DNA of 27,819 bases from a virus. The notes beneath the pieces were generated by a model. The model was given only the letters and a program-made list of their open reading frames with translations. It was not told the DNA's origin and did no database searches. The stretch is from positions 1 through 27,819 of the IMG/VR virus record IMGVR_UViG_3300025671_000400; one strand, 5' to 3'. Position numbers and translations under genes: made by a program. This document shows positions 1-6,813 of this stretch, in pieces; within the stretch, counting starts at the first letter, position 1; the number at the start of each line of letters is the position of its first letter.

Positions 1-2
1 TC

Positions 3-137
3 ATAGAATACGTTTACAACAACTATAAATCATACAAAAATAAAGAATTAATAGTTGAAGAATTTGATAATTGTTTTCGTATTAAAATAAATAAAGATGA
101 ATCACCTTTAATATTAGGTAAAGGAATTTTAAAATAA
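3..137 (+). CDS. 3' end of an unidentified gene (partial)
   Basis: An open frame enters from the left edge and ends at TAA 135-137, giving 44 residues (IEYVYNNYKS... ending ILGKGILK). It is rich in Lys, Asn and Ile, like the rest of the window. It is followed after 21 nt by the next gene, whose leader begins in the gap. The fragment is too short to identify a family. Base composition and orientation match the neighbours, so it is probably the end of a real phage gene. Confidence 0.6.
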   Translation: MEYVYNNYKSYKNKELIVEEFDNCFRIKINKDESPLILGKGILK

Positions 138-158
138 AATTAATTAAAAATAAAAGTT

Positions 159-617
159 ATGTTACAAAAATTATCAATTGAAGAAGCCTCTAAATATTTT
201 GAAGCTAAAAATGTTAGTGATGCATCATATTTTACATTTAAGCCATCTAAAAAAGATCCTGAATGGGAAGATGTAGTATATTATACTAGTAGAAAAAAAT
301 ATTCTCACACAGAAAGAAATGATGAATATGATAGTTGGGTTTATGTGTTATCTAATCCAACACAACCCGGAATACTTAAAATAGGATATACTAGAAACAC
401 CCCAGAGGAAAGAGCAAGACAATTATCAACTTCAACAGGAGTAGCTTTACCCTATGAAGTAGAATTTGCTTATAACTGTTGGAATGGTATTGATTTAGAA
501 AAAGATGTTCATGAAAGATTACATGAATACAGAATCAGTAATCAAAGAGAATTTTTTCAAATAGATATTGATGAGGCAAGAGATATTATTGAAGAAATAG
601 GAAAATCTTATGTGTAA
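159..617 (+). CDS. T5orf172/GIY-YIG-like domain protein
   Basis: 152 residues. The C-terminal two thirds match the T5orf172 (MUG113-like) branch of the GIY-YIG superfamily. VYVLS (about 61-65) and KIGYT (about 74-78) stand for the GIY and YIG strands. They are followed by ERARQLSTSTGVALPYEVEF, a helix with EKDVHERLHEYR, and REFF near residue 132. The family contains nuclease-like folds often found in phages; whether this copy cuts DNA cannot be judged. The first ~50 residues are unassigned. The start is supported by a leader of the AAATAAAAGTT-ATG type that recurs before other genes here. A promoter follows the stop codon. Confidence 0.75.
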   Translation: MLQKLSIEEASKYFEAKNVSDASYFTFKPSKKDPEWEDVVYYTSRKKYSHTERNDEYDSWVYVLSNPTQPGILKIGYTRNTPEERARQLSTSTGVALPYEVEFAYNCWNGIDLEKDVHERLHEYRISNQREFFQIDIDEARDIIEEIGKSYV

Positions 618-620
618 ATA

Positions 621-662
621 TTTGGATACCTGAAGGAGCCTTCGTATATTTACAACGTAAAT
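621..662 (+). promoter_or_regulatory. Bacteroidota-type promoter with palindromic -7 region
   Basis: TTG at 622-624, a 20-nt spacer, then TATATTTA at 645-652, matching the Bacteroidota sigma-A pattern (TTTG / TAnnTTTG). The -7 element runs into the palindrome ATTTAC-aac-GTAAAT (648-662). The spacer ends in CCTTCG, a feature shared with the other promoters of this class in the window. It sits 38 nt upstream of the gene starting at 701. Confidence 0.75.
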
Positions 663-700
663 AAGGCGCAGAGCCGGAAAACAAAATTAAAATAAAGGTT

Positions 701-973
701 ATGAATTTAAAAAACAATCACAAAGAAATTTATCAAAGATTATCAAATGAAGATACAGTATTATTTTCTGCAGTTAATGAAAAAAATGCACTTATTACAT
801 TTGATGAATATTATGAAAGAAATAATTTTGCTTCAGCAATTGAAGAAATTATGTTAAAACTTTATGGTGGAAAAACATTATTAGAATGGAGAATAGAAAA
901 TGATGTTGAAGATGATTGCACAATAGAATGCTCAGCTGCATTAGATAATGAATGGTATTACGAAAGTATGTAA
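701..973 (+). CDS. Small acidic protein of unknown function
   Basis: 90 residues, acidic, with no recognised family. The central part (FASAIEEIMLKLYGGKTLLEWRIEN) looks helical; the C-terminus ends in NEWYYESM. The start is preceded by AATTAAAATAAAGGTT directly before the ATG, the recurring start-proximal leader. Dedicated promoters flank it upstream (621-662) and downstream (991-1033), so it is probably a short early monocistronic unit. Confidence 0.7.
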   Translation: MNLKNNHKEIYQRLSNEDTVLFSAVNEKNALITFDEYYERNNFASAIEEIMLKLYGGKTLLEWRIENDVEDDCTIECSAALDNEWYYESM

Positions 974-990
974 AAGATTTATGCGAAGAT

Positions 991-1033
991 ATTTGGTTTC
1001 CTGAGATATCTTTCGTATATTTACCCTGTAAAT
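991..1033 (+). promoter_or_regulatory. Bacteroidota-type promoter with palindromic -7 region
   Basis: TTG 993-995, 20-nt spacer, TATATTTA 1016-1023, and the palindrome ATTTAC-cct-GTAAAT at 1019-1033. An imperfect inverted repeat also flanks the -33 element: CGAAGATAT just upstream and ATATCTTTCG at the end of the spacer. Drives the RadA-like gene at 1067. Confidence 0.8.
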
Positions 1034-1066
1034 GAGTTACAAACAATTAAATTAAATAAAGGTTAT

Positions 1067-1834
1067 ATGTCAAACACAGTAAAAAGAGGTCGTCCAAGAA
1101 AAGTAATGAGTATTAAAACAGTTAAAATGAATAACTTAAGTTTTAGTAAAGGTTTATTTAAGCCAATGCGTACTAAAACTAAGGTTGATGAGTTTTTTAG
1201 TTCAGATAAAGGTGTAATGCCCGGAACTAATATTGTAGTTACAGGTGATCCTGGTGTTGGTAAAACAACAGTATTATTAGATGTCCTTGCTGATCTTCAA
1301 AATAACGGTAAAAAGTGTTTATTTATTTCAGGTGAAATGAATGCAATTGATATGGTAGGATATGTTCGTAGATTTCCAAAATTTGGTAAATTAGATATTC
1401 TATTTATGGGTGATTATGCTGAAGTTAATCCTGATGTTGTATTAAGAACAGCATTAAAAGAAGGTTATGATTGTGTTTTAATTGATTCACTTGCTGAAAT
1501 TTCAGATAGTTATGTTGAGCAATTTGGTGGTTCAGTTAAATCAAATACAAATAGAATTCTTCAATTATTAGATGAACATAATCAGGGTAATAATGAGGAT
1601 AATATAAATACAACATTTTTAGTTATTCAACAAGTTACTAAAAGTGGTATGTTCGTTGGATCAAATAAAATTAAACACATGACAACAGCAATGGGTCATT
1701 TAAAGTTTGATGAAGAAGGTCGTTACTTACATTTTAGTAAAAATCGTAGAGGTGGTAATGGTAATAAATTATACTTTAATTTAGATAGTAAAAATAAAGT
1801 TAATTGGTTATTTGAAGCCCCATTAAATATGTAA
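1067..1834 (+). CDS. RadA/KaiC-like RecA-fold ATPase with N-terminal AT-hook
   Basis: 255 residues. Walker A is GDPGVGKTT (60-68) and a Walker B-like strand is DCVLIDS (135-141). A late segment containing VTKSGMFVGSNKIKHM, followed by KNRRGG (225-230), parallels the RadA/Sms segment with its KNRFG motif. The RadA zinc finger and C-terminal Lon-like domain are absent, so it is a bare ATPase core. The N-terminus carries RGRPRK (7-12), a canonical AT-hook expected to bind the minor groove of AT-rich DNA. The likely role is ATP-dependent DNA work such as recombination, branch processing or helicase loading; a KaiC-like or DnaB-like role is an alternative. It has its own promoter and an AAATAAAGGTT leader. 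Confidence 0.8.
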   Translation: MSNTVKRGRPRKVMSIKTVKMNNLSFSKGLFKPMRTKTKVDEFFSSDKGVMPGTNIVVTGDPGVGKTTVLLDVLADLQNNGKKCLFISGEMNAIDMVGYVRRFPKFGKLDILFMGDYAEVNPDVVLRTALKEGYDCVLIDSLAEISDSYVEQFGGSVKSNTNRILQLLDEHNQGNNEDNINTTFLVIQQVTKSGMFVGSNKIKHMTTAMGHLKFDEEGRYLHFSKNRRGGNGNKLYFNLDSKNKVNWLFEAPLNM

Positions 1835-1851
1835 AAGGTAATTGCGAGGGG

Positions 1852-1894
1852 ATTTGGAGAAACCAGATTCCCTTCGTATATTTACCCCGTAAAT
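1852..1894 (+). promoter_or_regulatory. Bacteroidota-type promoter with palindromic -7 region
   Basis: TTG 1854-1856, 20-nt spacer, TATATTTA 1877-1884, palindrome ATTTAC-ccc-GTAAAT 1880-1894. The -33/spacer region can also fold as GGGGATTTGG / CCAGATTCCC with G-U pairs, so read-through RNA from the RadA-like gene could form a hairpin here. Drives the small gene at 1919. Confidence 0.8.
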
Positions 1895-1918
1895 GAGTTA
1901 AGAATTAAAACCAATATT

Positions 1919-2059
1919 ATGTTAGAATTAGTTAAAGAATTTATAAGTGAGTGTAAGTCAAATCCAAAAGAAATGTTGCTAGAAAGTGCAACAGTGTTTT
2001 TAATGTTTGCATCATTTTATTTAATAATAGTTTTAGGATCAATATTAGGTTTACAGTAA
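1919..2059 (+). CDS. Small single-span membrane protein (46 aa)
   Basis: ATG 1919 to TAA 2057-2059. An amphipathic N-terminus (MLELVKEFISECKSNPKEML) is followed by a hydrophobic segment (about residues 24-45, FLMFASFYLIIVLGSILGL). It is the first gene after the promoter at 1852-1894. It resembles the many small membrane proteins of T4-like phages; function is not known. Confidence 0.6.
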   Translation: MLELVKEFISECKSNPKEMLLESATVFLMFASFYLIIVLGSILGLQ

Positions 2060-2084
2060 AATAATAATAATTAAAATAAAGGTT

Positions 2085-2273
2085 ATGTCGAAAATTAGAG
2101 TAAATACAAATAATAGTAAATTAGTTAATGATAAATTATTTATAAATTTATCAAAATTAGATAGTTTGAAAAAACATCAAAGAGAAAATATTAATGATGC
2201 TAGTAGTATTATTCATCCAATATTAGGAAGAATGGTATCATATGAGGGTGAATTTATTAGAATTAAAAAATAA
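2085..2273 (+). CDS. Small protein of unknown function (62 aa)
   Basis: 62 residues, basic, with no recognised family. The C-terminus reads HPILGRMVSYEGEFIRIKK, suggesting a small beta hairpin. The start is well supported by AATTAAAATAAAGGTT immediately before the ATG. It sits between two other small genes in the same transcript. Confidence 0.6.
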   Translation: MSKIRVNTNNSKLVNDKLFINLSKLDSLKKHQRENINDASSIIHPILGRMVSYEGEFIRIKK

Positions 2274-2280
2274 AAGTTAT

Positions 2281-2724
2281 ATGGCAAAGATAAAAAAATT
2301 AGTACTCACAAATGAGTGGGTTGAAATTAAAGAGATGTTTGAAGCAAACACTAATGGTTGTGAAGATTATGGTAAAAATTTCGAAATTGGGGGTAAATTA
2401 GATATTTTAACTAGATCATTTTTAGATAGATTAGGTGATATTACAACACATAAAGGTTATTATTGTGTAATTGATGGGGTAAAAATGGATTTATGGAAAG
2501 AAAGAATATGGTCTGTAATTGAAAATGCAGGTTTATTAGCTCCTATAGCTTGGAAAATAGATAAAAGTAAGCAAGAAGAAATTGAAGCAAAAGTTGCTGC
2601 CGAAGAAGCTAAATGGGAAAATGAATTTGATGAGTTGGATGATTATGAACCAACAGATGAAGAACTAATGGAAACTGAAGACCCAGAATTCAATAATATT
2701 AACTTAGAATTAGAATTAGAATAA
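2281..2724 (+). CDS. Acidic-tailed protein of unknown function (147 aa)
   Basis: The frame is open from an ATG at 2242, but the better start is 2281. It follows an AAAATAAAAGTTAT leader and removes a 32-nt overlap with the preceding gene. The protein begins MAKIKKLVLTNEWVEIKEMF. It has a central segment (YGKNFEIGGKLDILTRSFLDR) and ends in a long acidic, helical tail (EEAKWENEFDELDDYEP...LELELE). No family recognised. The tail suggests a protein-interaction or DNA-mimic character, but that is only inference. Confidence 0.6.
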   Translation: MAKIKKLVLTNEWVEIKEMFEANTNGCEDYGKNFEIGGKLDILTRSFLDRLGDITTHKGYYCVIDGVKMDLWKERIWSVIENAGLLAPIAWKIDKSKQEEIEAKVAAEEAKWENEFDELDDYEPTDEELMETEDPEFNNINLELELE

Positions 2725-2725
2725 T

Positions 2726-2866
2726 ATGGATTTTCAAATAGTAACAACAGGAGATAGTTTTTTAATAGGTGCATCATATTACGGTAAAAATGATATTGCT
2801 GAAGATGATTGGACTGAATTTAACCTTTATTTAGGTATATTTAGATTAACTTGGAGATATTTTTAA
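2726..2866 (+). CDS. Small protein of unknown function (46 aa)
   Basis: ATG 2726, one nt after the previous stop, to TAA 2864-2866, one nt before the next start. 46 residues, beginning MDFQIVTTGDSFLIGASYYG and ending LYLGIFRLTWRYF. The tight packing between two genes supports it being real. It has an alternating hydrophobic C-terminal half but no clear membrane helix. No family recognised. Confidence 0.5.
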   Translation: MDFQIVTTGDSFLIGASYYGKNDIAEDDWTEFNLYLGIFRLTWRYF

Positions 2867-2867
2867 T

Positions 2868-3212
2868 ATGAGTAAAGCATTATTATATACAGTATTAATA
2901 TTTTTTGTAACTCAAACAGCAGTTTGGTTTCAAACAAATGGTCAGTTTATATCTGAATGGTGTAAGAATAATCCTTTTATATTAAGTTTATTTGGTATAC
3001 CAATTAGTTTAGGTTATATTTATGCTACTAAATGGGCTTTTATAGCATTTGATGATTTACTTTGGCCTGGTAGGTTATTGGGTTTTGCTTTAGGTATTAT
3101 TTCCTTTACAATATTAACTAATTACTATTTAGGTGAAGGTATTACACCTAAAGTAATAGTAAGTTTAGTATTAGCAACAACTTTAGTTTTAATTCAAGTA
3201 TTTTGGAAATGA
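2868..3212 (+). CDS. Multi-span membrane protein, conserved phage type
   Basis: 114 residues with about four hydrophobic segments: residues 3-20, 38-56, around 65-85 and 92-113. Loops contain QTNGQFISEWCKNNPF and DDLLWPGRLLGF. The composition and topology resemble a conserved unknown membrane protein of marine T4-like phages (recollection, not checked). It could affect the host membrane, but nothing in the sequence shows a holin or transporter motif. The next gene starts inside its last codons. Confidence 0.65.
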   Translation: MSKALLYTVLIFFVTQTAVWFQTNGQFISEWCKNNPFILSLFGIPISLGYIYATKWAFIAFDDLLWPGRLLGFALGIISFTILTNYYLGEGITPKVIVSLVLATTLVLIQVFWK

Positions 3213-3424
3213 TAGGAGTACATTACATAAAATATGTAAATGATATAGGTTACATTGTTAAAAATGAAATATCTAAACATATGTTTACACAAAATAACCA
3301 AATAAAATTTGATTGGGTACAAATGTATAGAGATGAAATGGGTTATGATCATGTATTACAAAATGATAACGTATTTTTCTTTTGTGAGATAATACAAGAA
3401 GCAGAAATAATAGAATATTTATAA
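3209..3424 (+). CDS. Small protein of unknown function (71 aa)
   Basis: The start at 3209 overlaps the upstream TGA as ATGA, a typical coupled start; an ATG at 3203 in the same frame would add two residues. The protein (MIGVHYIKYVNDIGYIVKNE...) has mixed beta-rich composition and ends FFFCEIIQEAEIIEYL. No family recognised. It is probably translated with the membrane protein before it. Confidence 0.55.
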   Translation: MIGVHYIKYVNDIGYIVKNEISKHMFTQNNQIKFDWVQMYRDEMGYDHVLQNDNVFFFCEIIQEAEIIEYL

Positions 3425-3427
3425 CAT

Positions 3428-3715
3428 ATGGAAAATTTTGAAAACTTTTTTAATAACAATCTCCAAAATGAGATTACAGATGAAGAATTAGTTAGGTTGG
3501 CTAATGAAAATACTTTTAATATATTAATGGGTAATATTACAATGAAAGAATTATTTGATCAAGACATTGATGTGCCCTTATTAGTTGATCCCTCACAGGA
3601 ATTTTTATCGAATACAACTAAAATAGAAGTTTTAGATGGCATGATAGAATATTATGTTGAAGAGGAAGATTATGAAAAATGTAGTGAATTAGTAAAATTA
3701 AAAAATAAATTATGA
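3428..3715 (+). CDS. Protein with UVR-like C-terminal helical hairpin
   Basis: 95 residues, acidic. The C-terminal ~27 residues (VLDGMIEYYVEEEDYEKCSELVKLKNKL region) resemble the UVR motif of UvrB/UvrC/McsA-type proteins: a paired helix with [D/E]-Y/F-E-x-[A/C]-x-x-L. The rest is unassigned. A similar C-terminus occurs in the protein at 17554. The start of the next gene overlaps its stop as ATGA. Confidence 0.6.
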   Translation: MENFENFFNNNLQNEITDEELVRLANENTFNILMGNITMKELFDQDIDVPLLVDPSQEFLSNTTKIEVLDGMIEYYVEEEDYEKCSELVKLKNKL

Positions 3716-3993
3716 AATTAGGTAATAAAGTTACAAATTGTATTTGGGATAACTGTGCTAAACAAATAGTTGAAGGTTATGTTTATGTTAAGATGGATGA
3801 TATAATCAAAATAGATATTGATAATGAAGATTTGATTATGGATGATTTAGAAATAACCCCTAAAGTAATAACTAAAGAAATAGTAGTTAGAGAAGAAGTA
3901 AATATGGATTCAGTAGCTAATTATTTAATTAGTGAAGGATTTAAGTATGAAGAATCATTAGAGGGTAAATCAAAAATGTGGATTAAAAAATAA
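3712..3993 (+). CDS. Small protein of unknown function (93 aa)
   Basis: Starts at ATGA overlapping the previous stop, so translation is probably coupled. An N-terminal half with CIWDNCAKQIVEGYVYVKMDD is followed by an acidic stretch. A C-terminal part with VANYLISEGFKYEESLEGKSKMWIKK looks like a compact alpha/beta tail. No family recognised. It lies directly upstream of the bS21 gene. Confidence 0.55.
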   Translation: MKLGNKVTNCIWDNCAKQIVEGYVYVKMDDIIKIDIDNEDLIMDDLEITPKVITKEIVVREEVNMDSVANYLISEGFKYEESLEGKSKMWIKK

Positions 3994-3996
3994 TAT

Positions 3997-4191
3997 ATGT
4001 TAGTAATAAAAGTAGGTAAAAATGAAAAAATTGATAGAGCATTAAAACGTTTTAAAAAAAAATTTAGAAACACCAAAGTATTACAACAATTAAGAGAAAA
4101 AAAACATCATATTAAGAAATCAACTAAATTAAGAGAGCAAAAACAAAAATCAATTTACAATAAATTAAAAAAAGATAGTTATGACGAATAA
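3997..4191 (+). CDS. rpsU: Phage-encoded small ribosomal subunit protein bS21
   Basis: 64 residues, strongly basic. The N-terminus MLVIKVGKNEKIDRALKRF, followed by KKKFRNTKVLQQLREKK, fits bS21, especially the Bacteroidota form (ML-I-V-x-x-x-E-x-I-x-RALKRYKRKF-x-K-x-x-x-x-LR). Length matches the family. bS21 sits near the 16S rRNA 3' end on the small subunit and affects mRNA selection. In Flavobacterium johnsoniae it takes part in occluding the anti-Shine-Dalgarno sequence (literature knowledge). A phage copy could replace host bS21 on ribosomes late in infection (inference). No Shine-Dalgarno sequence precedes the start, and the next gene begins within its last codons. Confidence 0.85.
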   Translation: MLVIKVGKNEKIDRALKRFKKKFRNTKVLQQLREKKHHIKKSTKLREQKQKSIYNKLKKDSYDE

Positions 4192-4402
4192 AGATTTTAA
4201 ACCATTATTTAATAATTTAAATATGAATCCTGCTAGGGGTGAAAACGAAACATATGATGAGTATGTTATTAGAAGAAAAAAAGTAAATTTCATCCTAAAA
4301 AGATATAAACAAACAAGTAGAGAAGTATTTGAATCAGTATTTCCTGAAGGTGTTACTATTGAAGGGATGGATAATATAATTAAGGATACTCAAAATGGCT
4401 AA
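4181..4402 (+). CDS. Small phage protein of unknown function (73 aa)
   Basis: 73 residues, overlapping the bS21 gene by 11 nt and the next gene by 8 nt, consistent with coupled translation. It contains NPARGENETYDEYVIRRKKVNFILKRYKQ, a charged helical region of a type common in small T4-like phage proteins. It has no enzyme motif. Function unknown. Confidence 0.6.
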   Translation: MTNKDFKPLFNNLNMNPARGENETYDEYVIRRKKVNFILKRYKQTSREVFESVFPEGVTIEGMDNIIKDTQNG

Positions 4403-4772
4403 GAAAAAATATGATAAGCGTAGAGCATTATTTTGTAAGTTACTAGGTGAAAGTAAAACCTATAAAGGTTATTATAAATATTTAGTTACAATAGGTGAGA
4501 AAGATGGTACTATTCATAAACAACCTGTATACGGAAGGGATATGCAGACTGCTTTAAATAGATTAATCAATAAAGAATTAACTGTTAAAGTTGAAAAAAA
4601 ATTAGAGACTAATACTGGTTGGGTATTTTTATTATGGTTATCAGTTATGGTAGCCCCAGCATTTTTAACAGATTATAGCAGTCCTTGGTTTTTATTGTAT
4701 GTGTTTGGGTCTGTTGTTGTATTAGCACTAATTGCTATTTGGTGGTATAGTTATGTAAATAAAGGAGAATAA
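4395..4772 (+). CDS. Membrane protein with basic cytoplasmic N-terminus
   Basis: 125 residues. A basic, soluble N-terminal domain of about 75 residues (MAKKKYDKRRALFCKLLGES...) precedes two hydrophobic segments at about 77-92 (WVFLLWLSVMVAPAFL) and 98-118 (FLLYVFGSVVVLALIAIWWY). Overlaps the previous gene by 8 nt (ATGGCTAA). Probably an inner-membrane anchored protein; function unknown. Confidence 0.6.
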   Translation: MAKKKYDKRRALFCKLLGESKTYKGYYKYLVTIGEKDGTIHKQPVYGRDMQTALNRLINKELTVKVEKKLETNTGWVFLLWLSVMVAPAFLTDYSSPWFLLYVFGSVVVLALIAIWWYSYVNKGE

Positions 4773-4904
4773 ATGTTAATAGCAGTAATATCATTTTTTA
4801 TAATAGGATGGGTATGGGTTATTTATGATTTATATCATTCTGAAATATTACCTGATGATTTTGATTGGGATTGGGATGAAAATAAAAAAGATAAAAAAGA
4901 ATAA
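4773..4904 (+). CDS. Small single-span membrane protein with acidic tail (43 aa)
   Basis: ATG 4773 immediately follows the previous stop. TAA 4902-4904 overlaps the next ATG by one nt (TAATG). The N-terminal hydrophobic helix (MLIAVISFFIIGWVWVIYDL) is followed by an acidic, Trp-containing tail (DDFDWDWDENKKDKKE). The perfect fit between two genes supports translation. No function known. Confidence 0.6.
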   Translation: MLIAVISFFIIGWVWVIYDLYHSEILPDDFDWDWDENKKDKKE

Positions 4905-5767
4905 TGGTTATAGACAGTTTTTTATTTAATGGTGAATTAGAACTTTTAGAATTAAGATTAAAGGTTTTATATAATCATATTGATAGATTTACTATAGTTG
5001 AGGGTAATCGTACCTTTAGGGGAGATCCAAAATCTATGGTATGTAAAGAATATTTAAAAACTCTTGGGTTTAATGATGATCCTAAAATTAAATTAGTTGA
5101 AGTTGATTTAACATCTATAGATAATATAAGTGATCCTAATGCCATTGAAAATAAGTGTAGAAGTTTTTTAACAAAACATTGTAATGAAGATGATGTACTT
5201 ATTATAGCAGATATCGATGAATTATATCATCCCCAATACCTCCAAAAACATATTGATTTTGTAAATGCTAATCCTGATACTTTATTACTTAATAATACTT
5301 ACAATTTACAATACCAAGTTAATTATGTTTTATCTATAGATGGTATTAAACCAGATTTCTGTAGGGTACCCTTTATAGCAAAAGGATCATTTTGGGAATT
5401 GCATAAACCTTCAAAAGTAAGACCTGAATGCGGAATTGGGGGACATATTGATTCCTTTCCTTATAAAATATCTTGGTTTGAAGATATAAAATTAGGATGG
5501 CATTTATCATGGATGGGTAATTCTAAAGAAAGATTACATAAATTAAATTCACATTCTTGGCATCTAGAACCAGAACAAGTAAGAAAACAATTAAGAAGTA
5601 ATAGTACAAAAGAACAAATAATTAATTTTAACCCTAAAACATCTCCATCAGATCTTTTAGGAAGAGGTAGATTTTCTTTAATAGAATTTGACTATACAGA
5701 ACTTTTTAAAATAATGGATAATGTTGGTAATTTATCTCATATAAAAAAATATTTGTTAAATAATTAA
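4904..5767 (+). CDS. GT17-family glycosyltransferase
   Basis: 287 residues. The fold signature matches glycosyltransferase family 17 (beta-1,4-N-acetylglucosaminyltransferase type). It starts MVIDSFLFNGELELLELRL and continues with FTIVEGNRTFRG (29-40). The DxD-like IADIDEL (101-107) would bind the metal and nucleotide sugar, and a C-terminal GWHLSWMGN follows. The enzyme would add a sugar, classically GlcNAc to mannose; the real donor and acceptor are unknown. It opens the first of two glycan-related cassettes and is linked to the upstream membrane protein by TAATG. Confidence 0.8.
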   Translation: MVIDSFLFNGELELLELRLKVLYNHIDRFTIVEGNRTFRGDPKSMVCKEYLKTLGFNDDPKIKLVEVDLTSIDNISDPNAIENKCRSFLTKHCNEDDVLIIADIDELYHPQYLQKHIDFVNANPDTLLLNNTYNLQYQVNYVLSIDGIKPDFCRVPFIAKGSFWELHKPSKVRPECGIGGHIDSFPYKISWFEDIKLGWHLSWMGNSKERLHKLNSHSWHLEPEQVRKQLRSNSTKEQIINFNPKTSPSDLLGRGRFSLIEFDYTELFKIMDNVGNLSHIKKYLLNN

Positions 5768-5775
5768 AATATAAT

Positions 5776-6489
5776 ATGTTATTAAGACACGATTTAAAAG
5801 ATTTATTAGTTCCATTTAAAGGTAGTGATAAAATTGAAACAAATTATTCAGAAGTATTTCAAGATATTTTTGTATTACAATGTTTAGATGGAAAAAAAGG
5901 AGGAACATATTTAGAAATTGGTGCTGCTGATGCTGTAAGTGGGAATAATACATATTTACTAGAAAAAGAGTTTGGATGGACCGGTTTATCTATAGATTAT
6001 GATTGGATGGATGGCGGTTATACTTCCATTACTTGTGATAACCAGACATTTACAGTAAGCGGTTTTAATAAATATTGGACAGAAAAATGGTATAAAGATA
6101 GAGATCAACCTTTATTATTAACTAATGCTATAACTTGTGATTGGGATAATATTATAGACAATAATATAATTGATTATCTACAGGTTGATATTGATCCACC
6201 TGGGGGTACTTATGAATGTTTAGAACGCCTACCATTTGACACAGTTGATTTTAAAGTTATAACTTATGAACATGATGCTTATGTAGAATCTGAATGGAGA
6301 ATAAAATCAAGGAAATTTTTAGAGTCTAAAGGATATGTTTTAATAGCTGGGAATATATCAAAAGAATTAGGTTTACCTTTTGAAGATTGGTGGGTTAATT
6401 TAAAATATATAAATGAAATAAATCCTTTAATTATTAGGAACATATTTGAAGAATCTTTACCAGTAATGAAATATTTATTTAACAAATGA
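5776..6489 (+). CDS. FkbM-like SAM-dependent methyltransferase
   Basis: 237 residues. FQDIFV (29-33) and GGTYLEIGAADAVSGNNT (42-59), followed by LLEKEFGWTGLSID, form the SAM-binding motif I region of FkbM-type methyltransferases. YLQVDIDPPGGTYECLE corresponds to the later acidic motif. FkbM enzymes methylate hydroxyl groups, often on sugars. Placement directly after a glycosyltransferase suggests O-methylation of the same glycan (inference). A 24-residue open frame starts within its stop (ATGA at 6486). Confidence 0.75.
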   Translation: MLLRHDLKDLLVPFKGSDKIETNYSEVFQDIFVLQCLDGKKGGTYLEIGAADAVSGNNTYLLEKEFGWTGLSIDYDWMDGGYTSITCDNQTFTVSGFNKYWTEKWYKDRDQPLLLTNAITCDWDNIIDNNIIDYLQVDIDPPGGTYECLERLPFDTVDFKVITYEHDAYVESEWRIKSRKFLESKGYVLIAGNISKELGLPFEDWWVNLKYINEINPLIIRNIFEESLPVMKYLFNK

Positions 6490-6560
6490 TAAAATTAATT
6501 AAAAGTATATGGTATGAATATCATAGACGTAAAAGAAAACACAGCGTATGGGATCTATAA
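6486..6560 (+). CDS. Possible micro-protein (24 aa)
   Basis: ATG 6486 overlaps the preceding TGA as ATGA; the frame ends at TAA 6558-6560, 13 nt into the next gene. It encodes MIKLIKSIWYEYHRRKRKHS plus four residues, a very basic peptide. It fills the only gap between two genes, which fits the tight packing here, but at 24 codons it may be chance. Confidence 0.25.
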   Translation: MIKLIKSIWYEYHRRKRKHSVWDL

Positions 6561-6808
6561 ATAAACTTCCAGATTGGTTTGATGGAACAGTATATGATAA
6601 GGGTGATGTAGTTAGAAACCCATTTTCAGGTGAGGAATTTGAATTAACAGCTGAGGAGCTATCGATGTATGATTTTATAGTTGGTAGTCAGTTAGTGTTT
6701 GAAATGATGCCTAGTAATATACCTGAGGAAGGTATTAAACGATTTAAACATGGTTTAGATTGGTTTAGAGAAAATAATTTAGAAGCATATAAAATATTAT
6801 TAGATTAA
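6548..6808 (+). CDS. Conserved phage protein of unknown function (86 aa)
   Basis: 86 residues. LPDWFDGTVYDKGDVVRNPFSGEEFELTAEELSMYDFIVG looks like a small conserved domain often seen in T4-like phages (recollection, unverified). It has a beta-hairpin-like part (GDVVRNPFSGEEFEL) followed by helices ending NNLEAYKILLD. No catalytic motif. It lies between glycan cassette genes and a zinc-ribbon protein. Confidence 0.65.
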   Translation: MGSINKLPDWFDGTVYDKGDVVRNPFSGEEFELTAEELSMYDFIVGSQLVFEMMPSNIPEEGIKRFKHGLDWFRENNLEAYKILLD

Positions 6809-6813
6809 ATATT

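Noticed and set aside
2242-2280. N-terminal extension of the gene ending at 2724
   Set aside because: It overlaps the previous gene by 32 nt, while the internal ATG at 2281 has the recurring AAATAAAAGTT leader.
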